Shown here piece after piece: positions 32,374 through 41,624 of a DNA stretch of 64,000 nt. Position numbers and translations under genes: made by a program. A model generated the notes under the pieces. It saw nothing but the letters and a program-made list of their open reading frames with translations, was not told the origin of the DNA and made no database searches. Each line of letters begins with the position of its first letter. Position 1 is the stretch's first letter. The stretch is from NCBI RefSeq assembly GCF_003096715.1, contig NZ_QEOL01000029.1, forward strand, positions 1-64,000. Direction: 5' to 3'. Origin of the DNA: Paraburkholderia silvatlantica. GTDB lineage: Bacteria; Pseudomonadota; Gammaproteobacteria; Burkholderiales; Burkholderiaceae.

Positions 32374-33660
32374 ATGAAACGGTATCGATTGACGAGCGCG
32401 AGCAGCATCGTGCTGATCATGCTCTGCATCATGTACTTCATCACCTACCTCGATCGTGTGAACGTGAGCACGGCGGCGGCAGGCTTCGGCAAGGAGTTCC
32501 AGCTTTCGCACACCGAGGTCGGGCTGGTCTTCTCGGCGTTTGCGTATCCGTATCTGCTGTTTCAGATCATCGGCGGCTGGGTGAGCGACCGCTTCGGCGC
32601 GCGCCGCACGCTGCTGTTCTGCGGCGCGCTGTGGGGCGTGGCCACCGTGCTCACGGGCATGGCGGGCGGCCTCGCCACGCTGCTCGCCGCGCGCCTTCTG
32701 CTCGGCTTTGGTGAGGGCGCGACGTTTCCCGCCTCGACCTCGGCCATGTCGCGCTGGGTCGCGAAAGAACGGCGCGGCTTCGCGCAGGGCATCACGCACT
32801 CCGCGTCGCGCATCGGCAATGCGGTGGCGCCCGCGGTGGTCGTGCTGGTGATGGCGCGCTACGGCTGGCGCGAATCGTTCTATGTTTGCGGCGCGCTCAG
32901 CCTGCTGTGGGTAGTGGTGTGGGCGTTCACCTTCACCGAACACCCGAAGGATCACCCGCGCATTACCGAGGCCGAACTCGCGATCCTGCCGCAACCCAGG
33001 CCGCGCGCGACGGGCCTGCCGTGGATGGCGCTCTTTAAGCGCATGATTCCGGTGACGATCGTCTACTTCTGTTACGGCTGGACGCTGTGGCTTTTCCTTA
33101 GCTGGATTCCGCAATACTTCCTGCACAACTATCACCTGCAGCTGGGCAAGTCGGCGATCTTCGCCTCGGTGGTGTTCCTCGCGGGCGTGGTGGGCGACAC
33201 GCTGGGCGGCCTCGTGACCGACTGGCTCTTGCAGCGCACGGGCAACCTCAAGCGCGCGCGCAGCTGGATGGTCTCGGTGTGCATGCTCGTCACGCTGATC
33301 GTGCTCGTGCCGCTGATGTTCGTGCACGATCCCGTCATTTCCATGGCGTGCCTCGCGGCGGGCTTCTTCTTCGCCGAAATGACGATCGGGCCGATGTGGG
33401 CGATTCCCATGGATATCGCACCGGAGTTCTCGGGCACGGCGAGCGGCATGATGAACACGGGCTCGGCGCTGGCCGCGATCATCTCGCCCGTGGTGGGCGG
33501 TTTTCTGATCGACCGCTTCGGCAACTGGGACCTGCCGTTCGTAGGCAGCATGGTGCTGATGGGGTGCGGCGTGATTCTCGCGTTCCGCATGCAGCCGGAC
33601 AGCCGCTTCGAGCTGGGCAAGAAGGCCGACGAACCCGCGGGTTCGCATCAAGGCGTGTGA
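32374..33660 (+). CDS. MFS transporter, anion:cation symporter (ACS) type
   Basis: 428 residues with about 12 helices. IMYFITYLDRVNVSTAAAGF near residue 18 is the ACS family signature, and SDRFGARRTLL near 71 is the MFS loop. ACS members carry organic anions such as phthalate, glucarate, tartrate or hexuronates. GGAGA lies about 7 bases before the ATG. It sits between the aminotransferase and the FAD/Fe-S dehydrogenase genes, with 6 bp to the latter, so it most likely imports the hydroxy acid those enzymes use. Confidence 0.88.
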   Translation: MKRYRLTSASSIVLIMLCIMYFITYLDRVNVSTAAAGFGKEFQLSHTEVGLVFSAFAYPYLLFQIIGGWVSDRFGARRTLLFCGALWGVATVLTGMAGGLATLLAARLLLGFGEGATFPASTSAMSRWVAKERRGFAQGITHSASRIGNAVAPAVVVLVMARYGWRESFYVCGALSLLWVVVWAFTFTEHPKDHPRITEAELAILPQPRPRATGLPWMALFKRMIPVTIVYFCYGWTLWLFLSWIPQYFLHNYHLQLGKSAIFASVVFLAGVVGDTLGGLVTDWLLQRTGNLKRARSWMVSVCMLVTLIVLVPLMFVHDPVISMACLAAGFFFAEMTIGPMWAIPMDIAPEFSGTASGMMNTGSALAAIISPVVGGFLIDRFGNWDLPFVGSMVLMGCGVILAFRMQPDSRFELGKKADEPAGSHQGV

Positions 33661-33666
33661 ACGGCG

Positions 33667-36600
33667 ATGGAAGGCGCACGCAGCCCGGGCATGCTGGTCA
33701 AGCCGGTTCATCTCGTCCCTTCGAGCGCGGGCCACGGCTCGCCGCTCGCGCGGCGCCTGCGTGAAGCCCTGCGCGGCGACGTGTTGTTCGACGCTGCGAG
33801 CCGCGGCCGTTACGCAACCGACGCCTCGATCTATCAGATCATGCCCATTGGCGTGGCCGTGCCGCGCGATCAGGACGACCTGCGCGCCGCGCTGGAAGTG
33901 GCGCGCATCGAGCACGCTCCCGTGCTGGCGCGCGGCGCGGGTACGAGCCAGTGCGGACAGACGGTGGGCGAAGCGCTCGTGATCGACACGTCGAAGTGGC
34001 TCAACAATATCGTCGATTTCGACGCTGCCGCGCGCACGGTGACGGTCGAGCCGGGCGTCGTGCTCGATCATCTGAACGCGTGGCTCAAGCCGCACGGGCT
34101 GTGGTTTCCCGTGGATGTTTCGACGGGCGCGCAGTGCACGATCGGTGGCATGGCGGGCAACAACTCGTGCGGCTCGCGCTCGATCGAATACGGCAACATG
34201 GTGCACAACGTGCTCGGCATCGACGCGATTCTCGCGGACGGCAGCGAAGCGCGCTTCCAGTCGTTGAAAATGCCGCACGAAGGCGCGCGGCTCGCGGCCC
34301 TGCTCGAAGGCGTGCAGCGCATCGCCGCGCGCGAGCGCGGCGAGATCGCCGAACGCATGCCGAAGGTGCTGCGCCGCGTGGCCGGCTACAACATCGACCT
34401 GTTCGATTGCCAGAACCCGCTCGCCTATACCGACGACGGCGTGGCGAATCTCGCGCATCTGCTCGTGGGCTCCGAAGGCACGCTCGCGTTCAGCCGGCAG
34501 ATCACGCTGAAACTCGCGCCGCTGCCCGCGCATAAAACGCTGGGCGTGGTGAGCTTTCCCACCTTCTGGCAGGCGATGAACTCGGCGCAGCATATCGTCA
34601 GGCTCAAGCCGACCGCGGTCGAACTGGTCGATCGCACGATGATCGAGCTTGCGCTCGGCAATCCGGGCTTCAGGCCGGTGATCGAAAAGGCGCTGGCGGG
34701 CAGGCCCGATGCGATCCTGCTGGTCGAGTTCGCGGGCGACGAGCGCGACGCCCAGGTGCGCCGGCTCGATGGGCTGGCCGAACTGATGGGCGACCTCGGT
34801 CTGGCCGATGCGGTCGTGAAGATGACCGATGCGAACGAGCAAAAGGCGCTTTGGGAAGTGCGCAAGGCGGGCCTGAACATCATGATGAGCATGAAGGGCG
34901 ACGGCAAGCCCGTCTCGTTCATCGAGGACTGCGCCGTGCCGCTCGAACATCTCGCGCAGTACACGAGCCGCCTGACCGAAATCTTCCATCGGCACGGCAC
35001 CGAAGGCACGTGGTACGCGCACGCGAGCGTCGGCACGCTGCACGTGCGGCCGATACTCGACATGCGCCGCGATGGCGCGGCGAAAATGCGCGCGATAGGG
35101 GAGGCGGCTGCGGAACTGGTGCGCGAGTACAAGGGCGCGTTTTCGGGCGAGCATGGCGATGGTCTGTGCCGCGGCGAATGGATTGCCTGGCAGTACGGAC
35201 CGAAGATCAACCAGGCGTTCATGGAAATCAAGCAGCTGTTCGATCCCGGGAACCGCTTCAATCCCGACAAGATCGTGCGCCCGCCGAAGATGGACGACGC
35301 GAAGCTGTTCCGCTTCGCGCCGGGATATCGCGAGCGCCAGATGCGAGCGGCGCTCGACTGGTCGGCGTGGGACGTGAGCCGCGATCCGCTCACGGGTGAG
35401 CAAACACCGCCCGGCAGCGGCGACGACCTGACGGGCGGCCTCGCGAAAGCCGTGGAGATGTGCAACAACAACGGCCACTGCCGCAAGTTCGACGCGGGCA
35501 CGATGTGCCCGAGCTACCGCGTGACGAAAGACGAGAAGCACGTGACGCGTGGCCGCGCGAACACGCTGCGGCTCGCGATTTCCGGGCAGCTGGGCGAGGA
35601 CGGACTCGCAAGCGACGACGTCAAGGACACGCTCGACCTGTGCGTGTCGTGCAAGGGCTGCAAGCGCGATTGTCCGACCGGCGTGGACATGGCGAAGCTG
35701 AAGATCGAGGCGCGCGCGGCGTGGAACACGAAGCACGGCCTGAAGCTGCGCGAGAAGATGATTGCGTTTTTACCGCGCTATGCGCGTCGTGCGGCGCAAG
35801 CCGGCGGACTTGCGGCGGCGGGCGAGCGCATCCCTGTGGTGTCCGGGTGGGCGAAGCGCGTACTCGGCTTCGCGCCGCAACGTTCGCTGCCGCAGTTCCG
35901 GCCTTCGTTCCTTGCGCAGGTGGCGGCCGCAAAGCCCGACCCGGCAGCGGCGACGAAGGAAGTGGTACTGTTCGTCGACACCTTCAACGACAACTTCGAG
36001 CCCGAAAACGCCCGCGCCGCGAAACGGGTGCTCGAAGCGGCCGGCTATTGCGTGCACTTCAACGTGCGCGGCGAAGAACGCCCGCTATGCTGCGGCAGAA
36101 CGTTCCTCGCCGCGGGACTGGTGGACGAGGCGAAGCACGAGGCGCGGCGCCTGCTCGATACGCTCATGCCGTTCGTGGCGCGCGGCGTGTCGATCGTCGG
36201 GCTCGAACCTTCGTGCCTGCTCTCGATGCGCGACGAATTCCTGCAATACGGCTACGGCGACGAAGCGCGCAAGCTGTCTGCCGCGGCGTTCCTGTTCGAA
36301 GAATTCCTCGTGCGCGAGCAAGGCGCGGGACGGTTCGATCTGGAGTTGCACCCGCTCGACGCGCCGCGCGCGTGGGTGCACGGCCACTGCCACCAGAAAG
36401 CGTTCGACGCCTTCCGGCCCGTGCTCACGGTGCTGGGCTGGATTCCGGGCCTGGAGGTGAAGCCGATCGAATCGTCATGCTGCGGGATGGCGGGCAGCTT
36501 CGGCTACGAAGCGGAGCACTACGAAGCATCGCTGGCGATGGCCGAGCTTGCACTGTTGCCCGCCGTGCGCAAGGCGGATCGCGCCGATCTCGTCGTGGCG

Positions 36601-36690
36601 GATGGCACGAGCTGCCGCCACCAGATCCACGAGGGCGCAAACGCCACGGCGCTGCACGTGGCGAGGGTGCTGGAAATGGCGATGCGCTAG
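33667..36690 (+). CDS. FAD-linked oxidase fused to Fe-S/CCG electron-transfer domains
   Basis: 1007 residues. Residues about 50-270 are a FAD-binding (VAO/PCMH) domain with RGAGTSQCGQ and GGMAGNNSCGSRSIEYG. About 300-545 is the FAD-oxidase C domain. Ferredoxin-like clusters follow (CNNNGHCRKF near 599, and CVSCKGCKRDCP near 659). Two CCG motifs (RPLCCGRTFL and SCCGMAGSFGYE) close the protein. This is the GlcD-GlcF fused layout seen in D-lactate and D-2-hydroxyglutarate dehydrogenases (YdiJ-type). It oxidises a 2-hydroxy acid and passes electrons to the membrane quinone pool. It begins 6 bp after the permease gene. Confidence 0.9.
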   Translation: MEGARSPGMLVKPVHLVPSSAGHGSPLARRLREALRGDVLFDAASRGRYATDASIYQIMPIGVAVPRDQDDLRAALEVARIEHAPVLARGAGTSQCGQTVGEALVIDTSKWLNNIVDFDAAARTVTVEPGVVLDHLNAWLKPHGLWFPVDVSTGAQCTIGGMAGNNSCGSRSIEYGNMVHNVLGIDAILADGSEARFQSLKMPHEGARLAALLEGVQRIAARERGEIAERMPKVLRRVAGYNIDLFDCQNPLAYTDDGVANLAHLLVGSEGTLAFSRQITLKLAPLPAHKTLGVVSFPTFWQAMNSAQHIVRLKPTAVELVDRTMIELALGNPGFRPVIEKALAGRPDAILLVEFAGDERDAQVRRLDGLAELMGDLGLADAVVKMTDANEQKALWEVRKAGLNIMMSMKGDGKPVSFIEDCAVPLEHLAQYTSRLTEIFHRHGTEGTWYAHASVGTLHVRPILDMRRDGAAKMRAIGEAAAELVREYKGAFSGEHGDGLCRGEWIAWQYGPKINQAFMEIKQLFDPGNRFNPDKIVRPPKMDDAKLFRFAPGYRERQMRAALDWSAWDVSRDPLTGEQTPPGSGDDLTGGLAKAVEMCNNNGHCRKFDAGTMCPSYRVTKDEKHVTRGRANTLRLAISGQLGEDGLASDDVKDTLDLCVSCKGCKRDCPTGVDMAKLKIEARAAWNTKHGLKLREKMIAFLPRYARRAAQAGGLAAAGERIPVVSGWAKRVLGFAPQRSLPQFRPSFLAQVAAAKPDPAAATKEVVLFVDTFNDNFEPENARAAKRVLEAAGYCVHFNVRGEERPLCCGRTFLAAGLVDEAKHEARRLLDTLMPFVARGVSIVGLEPSCLLSMRDEFLQYGYGDEARKLSAAAFLFEEFLVREQGAGRFDLELHPLDAPRAWVHGHCHQKAFDAFRPVLTVLGWIPGLEVKPIESSCCGMAGSFGYEAEHYEASLAMAELALLPAVRKADRADLVVADGTSCRHQIHEGANATALHVARVLEMAMR

Positions 36691-37778
36691 GCTAGCGTGC
36701 TCGTGCCCTGGCGCGCATGCAAGGCGTCCACGGCATGCAGCATCTTGCCGAAGAACGCATCGGCGAATTGCGAATCGATCCAGCGCACGATCAACGCGAT
36801 CTTGCGTCCGGGCTCGATCCACATGAACGAGCTGCCCGCGCCAACCCCAAACCAGCTCGACTCGGGCACGCCTGGAAACATCCGCTGCCCCGTGTTGAGC
36901 CAGACGAGCGAGCCGTAGAACGGCGCGAGCGGGCAGGGCGTGCGCATGCGCGCGATCCATTCGCCCGAGAGCACGCGGCGGCCCGCGACGACGCCATCGT
37001 CGAGCAGCATTTGCGCAACCTTCAACTGGTCGTTTGCGCTCACCGACATGCCGCCGCCCCAATGCGAGCCGCCTGGCACCGACTGCACGCGCCTGCCGCC
37101 CTGATCGATCCATGCGTCGTCGTAACCGACCCATTGCCAGTTCTCGCTCGCGCCGACGGGTCTCATGATCGTCTCGCGAAATACTTCGGGCAACGAACGA
37201 CCGAACAAACGCAGGAGTGCGAGCGAAAGCTGGTTGATGCGCACGTCGTTGTATTCCCAATACGTACCGGGCGCGCGCAACGGGCGCAAGTCGCCTTTTT
37301 TCCCGTCGGGCGGCTCGCCGAACGTGACGGCGCGATAGTGATCGGCCTGATCGGAAAGGCCGAAGCACGTGCCTTGCCATTCGCTCGTCTGTTGCAGCAG
37401 ATGCGTCCACGTGACCTGCGCATTGTGGTCGTCGTCGAAGCCGATGCCGGGCACGCGCACGTGGACGGGCTCGTCGGGATCGGGCAGCAGGCCGCGGTCG
37501 TGCGCCACACCCGCGAGCAGCGCCAGATACGTCTTCGCGATGCTGAAGGTCAGATCGGGCCGATCGGGCGCGCCCCATTGCGCGAGCGCTCGCCCATTCA
37601 CGGCGACGGCGCCGGATACCGGTCCGCGATCGTGAATGGGGCCGAGCAAGCGGTTCCACGGCGGCGGGTCGTTCACGTGCACGCCGAAGTTGCCGTCGGC
37701 GTTACGGTCCCATGCCGATTCGTGATCGACGGAAAACTGAATGGCGTCCTGAACTTCCTGCGGTAAGTCGTGTTGCAT
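36687..37778 (-). CDS. Beta-lactamase-fold serine hydrolase
   Basis: 363 residues without a clear signal peptide. The SxxK motif is SIAK near residue 79, the YxN motif is YND near 177, and a HWGGG-containing segment near 242 is in the region of the third motif. This is the class C/esterase EstB-like family (Beta-lactamase PF00144), which includes esterases, amidases and D-aminopeptidases, so antibiotic resistance should not be assumed. Its stop codon overlaps that of the FAD oxidase gene head to head at a CTAG. It lies upstream of the second M20-MHS module on the same strand. Confidence 0.87.
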   Translation of the reverse strand: MQHDLPQEVQDAIQFSVDHESAWDRNADGNFGVHVNDPPPWNRLLGPIHDRGPVSGAVAVNGRALAQWGAPDRPDLTFSIAKTYLALLAGVAHDRGLLPDPDEPVHVRVPGIGFDDDHNAQVTWTHLLQQTSEWQGTCFGLSDQADHYRAVTFGEPPDGKKGDLRPLRAPGTYWEYNDVRINQLSLALLRLFGRSLPEVFRETIMRPVGASENWQWVGYDDAWIDQGGRRVQSVPGGSHWGGGMSVSANDQLKVAQMLLDDGVVAGRRVLSGEWIARMRTPCPLAPFYGSLVWLNTGQRMFPGVPESSWFGVGAGSSFMWIEPGRKIALIVRWIDSQFADAFFGKMLHAVDALHARQGTSTLA

Positions 37779-37818
37779 ACGTGCGTGTTTCCTTGTTGTG
37801 TTCCTGTACGGCGCCGGT

Positions 37819-39126
37819 TCAGCGGGCGTCGAGACGCAGGCGCGCCCAGGTCAGCGTAGCGAGGCTCAACACGGCCGCGAACATCAGCCAGAGCCCCGGC
37901 GCGAGATTGTTGCCCGTCGCCGCAATGAGCGAGGCCACGGCGAGCGGCGTGAAGCCGCCGAACGCGGTGGTGCCGACGTTATAGGCGAGCGCCATGCCGG
38001 TGGTGCGCGTGCGCGCGGGGAAGAAGCCGGCCATGAGCGCCGGAATCGAGGCGAAATAGGTGACCTTCAGCACCGCGATCCAGACCACGGCGGCCAGCAG
38101 CGAGGGCAGCGAAGGATGGGCGTTCACGAACATGAACGCGGGATAGACGGTGAGCAGGAACAGCACGCCCGCGACGAACATGATACGCGTGCGGCCCACC
38201 TTGTCCGACCAGTGGCCCACGATCGGCGTGAGCACGATGGCGATCAGGCCGGCCACGAGCGTGGCGATAAAGCCCGACGAAGGCGCGAGGCCGAGCTGCC
38301 GCGCGGCATAGGTCGGCATGTAAAGCAGCACGTATTGGGCCGAGGTGGTCAGGATCAGCACGCCGATCGATGCGATGACGCGCGACTTCTGCGTGGCGAA
38401 CAGTTCACGCACGGGCGACTCGGCTTTTTCGATGCGCTCGAATTCCGGCGTTTCGTCGATGCGTCGGCGGATATAAAGACCCACAGGACCAATCAGCACA
38501 CCGAACAGGAAGGGAATGCGCCAGCCCCAGCCTTCGAGCTGCGGCTGTGTGAGCGTGCCCGTAAGCACCGCGCCGAACAGGGAGACGAGCAGCGTGCTCG
38601 CGCCCTGGCTCGAGAACTGCCAGCTCGACATGAAACCGCTGCGCTGCGGCGCATGCTCGATCAGGAAGGCGGTGGAGCTGCCGAACTCGCCGCCCGCCGA
38701 AAAACCCTGCAGAAGACGCGAGGCAAAAATGCCGAGGGGTGCGAGGATGCCGATCGTCGCGTAGGTGGGCATCAGCGCGACCATGCCGGTGCCGATCGTC
38801 ATCATCGCAATGGAGAGCGTGAGCGACGCCTTGCGACCCTTGCGGTCGCTGTAGGAGCCGAGCACGAGCGCGCCGACGGGCCGCGCGAGGTACGAGAGCG
38901 CGAACGTGCCTAGCGTGAGCAGCAGCGACACCGTTGCATTGTGAACGGGGAAGAAGAGCCTGGAGAGCGTCGCGGCGAAGTAGCCGTACGCCAGCAGGTC
39001 GTAGAACTCGAGCGCGTTACCGATCGAAGTCGCGACGATGAGCCGTGAGACGTTCTTGCCCGAAGTGCCTTGAGCGGGCTCTGACCAGTGCTCGCCGCCG
39101 TGCGCGGGTAGGGATTCGATGCTCAT
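37819..39126 (-). CDS. MFS transporter, MHS type (second M20-linked)
   Basis: 435 residues. IGNALEFYDLLAYGYFAATL near residue 34 and YSDRKGRKASL near 100 mark the MHS family. The ATG lies 10 bp after the stop of the M20 peptidase gene. It is similar in sequence and position to the permease at 26506, so the two modules probably arose from a shared plan. It should import the amide or peptide hydrolysed by the M20 enzyme. A longer open frame continues into the M20 gene and is not real. Confidence 0.9.
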   Translation of the reverse strand: MSIESLPAHGGEHWSEPAQGTSGKNVSRLIVATSIGNALEFYDLLAYGYFAATLSRLFFPVHNATVSLLLTLGTFALSYLARPVGALVLGSYSDRKGRKASLTLSIAMMTIGTGMVALMPTYATIGILAPLGIFASRLLQGFSAGGEFGSSTAFLIEHAPQRSGFMSSWQFSSQGASTLLVSLFGAVLTGTLTQPQLEGWGWRIPFLFGVLIGPVGLYIRRRIDETPEFERIEKAESPVRELFATQKSRVIASIGVLILTTSAQYVLLYMPTYAARQLGLAPSSGFIATLVAGLIAIVLTPIVGHWSDKVGRTRIMFVAGVLFLLTVYPAFMFVNAHPSLPSLLAAVVWIAVLKVTYFASIPALMAGFFPARTRTTGMALAYNVGTTAFGGFTPLAVASLIAATGNNLAPGLWLMFAAVLSLATLTWARLRLDAR

Positions 39127-39136
39127 TGGGACGTCC

Positions 39137-40555
39137 TCATGCAAACGTTGCTGGATGCGGTGCAGGGTTGGACGCGCCGGCTTCTCTTGCGCCGAGGTCC
39201 CAGAAGAGGCCAGCCATGATGCGCAGCCCATCGCGCACGACCGGGCCGAGCAGGTGCTCGTTCGGCGCGTGCTGCGAGCAGCCTGGATACGAATGCGGCA
39301 CCCAGAGCGTGGGCATGCCGAGCACCTCGGCGAATACGTCGTTGGGCAGCGTGCCGCCCAGGTTCGGCAACAGTACGGGTTCGGCTCCCGTGGTCTCGCG
39401 CAGCGAGCGCAGCGCCCACTGCACCCAGTCGTTGTCGGGATTGACACGCGTGGCCGGTGCGCCGCGCTCCACTTCGAGTTCGATCATGTCGAAGCCGTGC
39501 GTGTCGAGGTGCGCGCGCACGATGCGTTCGAGGTCCTGCCAGTGCGTGCCGACGACGAAGCGGATCTGCATGTAGGCGATAGCGTGCGGCGGAATCGCGT
39601 TCACCGGTTTCTCGGGGTTGCCCGTACGGAACGCGAGCACCTCCAGGTTGTTCCAGCCGAACACGCGCTCGGTCGGCGTGAGGCCCGGCTCGCCGTAGTC
39701 GCGATCGACCTCGGGCTCGCCCGGATTGCCGCCCACGCGAATATCGGCGAGTGCGCGGCGCACGGATTGCGGAATCGGCGGCGGGCGCAGGCCATCGACG
39801 AGGATCTTGCCGTGCGCGTCGACCATCGAGGCGATCGCGTTCGCGAGCACGATGCCCGGGTTGCGCAGCAGGCCGCCCCAGTTGCCCGAATGATGGCCGC
39901 CTTCGCGCAGCGTGAGTTCGAGCTTGAAATTGACGAGGCCGCGCGAGCCTAGAAAGATCGTCGGGCGGTCCGCGCAGAGGCGCGGCCCGTCGGAGGCGAT
40001 CAGCACGTCGGCGGCGAGTTCGTCGCGCAACCGGCTGCACAGTTCGTGCAGGCCCGGCGAGCCGACTTCCTCGCCCGTTTCGAACAGCAGCTTGAGGTTG
40101 AAGCCGAGCCTGCCGCCGCGCGCGTCGAGCACGGCCTTGAGTGCCGCGAGGTTGATGCTGTGCTGGCCTTTGTTGTCGGCGGTGCCGCGGCCGTACCAGC
40201 GCTCGCCTTCTATGGTCACGTCCCATGGCGTGAGGCCCGCGCGCCATTGCGCGTCGTAGCCGCGCACCACGTCGCCGTGGCCGTAGCTGAGCACGGTGGG
40301 CAGCGCATCGTCTTCGTGGCGGTGGGCAATCAGGAACGGGCCGGCGCCGTTGACGGGATTCTCGACGACCCGGCAGGTGAAACCCCATTGAGCGAGCAGC
40401 GGCGTGAGCTCCTCGTCCAGATAGCCGCGCAAGCGGCCGCCGCTCTCCGGCTCCTGGCTCTCGGTGCGAAACGCCACGCGGCGGCGCAAATCGTTCAGGA
40501 AGCTGCCCGAATCGTATTGGGCGGCTGCGGTTTGAATGGCGATGTCACGGGTCAA
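39137..40555 (-). CDS. M20-family metallopeptidase (ArgE/DapE/PepV type)
   Basis: 472 residues. YGHGDVV near 93, GRGTADNKGQHSIN near 118, LFETGEEVGSPG near 157 and the last metal ligand in a His-containing C-terminal segment (HSYPGCSQHAPNEH) identify an M20A-type di-zinc enzyme. The start is set at TTG 40555 with GGGAGA 6 bases upstream, giving MTRDIAIQ. Open sequence before it is repeat-like. It probably releases an amino acid or acid from an imported amide. It is followed by an MHS permease and is divergent from a LysR gene. Confidence 0.87.
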   Translation of the reverse strand: MTRDIAIQTAAAQYDSGSFLNDLRRRVAFRTESQEPESGGRLRGYLDEELTPLLAQWGFTCRVVENPVNGAGPFLIAHRHEDDALPTVLSYGHGDVVRGYDAQWRAGLTPWDVTIEGERWYGRGTADNKGQHSINLAALKAVLDARGGRLGFNLKLLFETGEEVGSPGLHELCSRLRDELAADVLIASDGPRLCADRPTIFLGSRGLVNFKLELTLREGGHHSGNWGGLLRNPGIVLANAIASMVDAHGKILVDGLRPPPIPQSVRRALADIRVGGNPGEPEVDRDYGEPGLTPTERVFGWNNLEVLAFRTGNPEKPVNAIPPHAIAYMQIRFVVGTHWQDLERIVRAHLDTHGFDMIELEVERGAPATRVNPDNDWVQWALRSLRETTGAEPVLLPNLGGTLPNDVFAEVLGMPTLWVPHSYPGCSQHAPNEHLLGPVVRDGLRIMAGLFWDLGAREAGASNPAPHPATFA

Positions 40556-40570
40556 CGCGCGTCTCCCTCT

Positions 40571-40610
40571 GTTTGAGGCCGTCTGTAGCCCTCTGTAGCC
40601 GTTTGAAGCC
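40571..40610. repeat. Four degenerate 10-bp repeats upstream of the M20 gene
   Basis: GTTTGAGGCC, GTCTGTAGCC, CTCTGTAGCC and GTTTGAAGCC lie head to tail just upstream of the M20 ribosome site. The array would be in the 5' leader of that transcript. Confidence 0.75.
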
Positions 40611-40642
40611 GTCGAACGATCCTGCAGCCGCCGATATTTCTG

Positions 40643-40661
40643 CACAATTACAATATTTGTG
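40643..40661. promoter_or_regulatory. LysR-type dyad between M20 and LysR genes
   Basis: CACAATTACAATATTTGTG is symmetric at 7 of 9 pairs, with perfect outer arms CACAA and TTGTG. It sits in the divergent region, as the dyad at 29095 does in the other module. Confidence 0.5.
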
Positions 40662-40709
40662 ATCTATCTTTGCCGAAACGGCAAAGCGGACGAGACCGCG
40701 CTCATCGAC

Positions 40710-41618
40710 ATGGACAACACCGCACTGCGCTATTTTCTGGAAGTGGCCCGCAGCGGCTCGCTGAGCAAGGCGTCCGAGCGGCTCTACGTCGCCGTGTCCG
40801 CGCTCAGCCGCCAGATCGCCCGGCTCGAAGAAGAACTCGGCACGCCGTTATTCGAACGGCGCCCGCGCGGCATGGTGCTGAGCGAGGCGGGGCGCATGCT
40901 GGCCGAGCACGCGCGGCGCAGCCTGCTCGAAACGGAGCGCGTGGTCGGCGAGATTCGCGGGCTCAGCGAGGGCGGGCGCGCGACCATCCGTGTTGCGAGT
41001 TCCGAAGGCCTCGCGCCGGATTTTCTGCCGCAGATGTTCGCCCACTTTCTCCGGACCTATCCGCAAACGCATTTTCAGCTGGACGTATCGGCACCTGCTG
41101 TTGCAACGCAGCGCGTGCGCGAGGGCACGGCCGATATCGCGCTGTGCTTCAGCGTCGCGCCCGAGAAGGAGATTGCCGTGCACTGTTCGCAGCGCGCGCC
41201 GATCTTCGCGCTGATGCGGCGCGATCATCCGCTGGCGGCGCGCAAGTCGCTGTCGCTGCGCGATCTGATCCCGTGGCCGGTCGCGATGAACAGCCAGGGG
41301 GTGACGATCCGCCAGCTGCTCGACATCGCGTGCAGCCTCGAAGGGTTGATCTTCGAGCCGGTGTTCGTCAGCAACTATCACGTGGCGTTGCAACGATTCG
41401 TACGCCTGACCGATGCCGTCACGTTCACCGGCTTTCTGACCGTGCGCGGCCGTCTCGAGGTGGAGGGACTGGCCGCCGTGCCGCTCACGAACCCGGAACT
41501 GCATCAGCGCACGCTGCAGATCCAGACGATGGCGGGCCGCACGCTGCCGCAGACCATGCAGGCCTTTCTCGACCTGCTCACGCGCGCGATCGGCGGCGAT
41601 GAGCTTGCGTGCGGCTGA
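40710..41618 (+). CDS. LysR-family regulator of the second M20-MHS module
   Basis: 302 residues if started at ATG 40710 (MDNTALRYFLEVARSGSLSK), the usual LysR N-terminus; a GTG at 40659 would add 17 residues. No strong ribosome site is visible for either. The helix-turn-helix is SGSLSKASERLYVAVSALSR, residues about 14-40. The effector domain follows, with EGLAPDFLPQMFAHFLR near 95. It is divergent from the M20-MHS operon, with a dyad between, so it probably controls it. It is unlike the LysR at 29162 in length and N-terminus, so the two modules have different regulators. Confidence 0.87.
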   Translation: MDNTALRYFLEVARSGSLSKASERLYVAVSALSRQIARLEEELGTPLFERRPRGMVLSEAGRMLAEHARRSLLETERVVGEIRGLSEGGRATIRVASSEGLAPDFLPQMFAHFLRTYPQTHFQLDVSAPAVATQRVREGTADIALCFSVAPEKEIAVHCSQRAPIFALMRRDHPLAARKSLSLRDLIPWPVAMNSQGVTIRQLLDIACSLEGLIFEPVFVSNYHVALQRFVRLTDAVTFTGFLTVRGRLEVEGLAAVPLTNPELHQRTLQIQTMAGRTLPQTMQAFLDLLTRAIGGDELACG

Positions 41619-41624
41619 TTTCGC

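Noticed and set aside
31873-35736. 1287-codon minus-strand open frame
   Set aside because: It is antisense to the permease and FAD oxidase genes, low-complexity in composition and without any family match.
36687-37778. Beta-lactam resistance gene
   Set aside because: SxxK and YxN are present, but this PF00144 family is mostly esterases and peptidases, and no secretion signal is visible.
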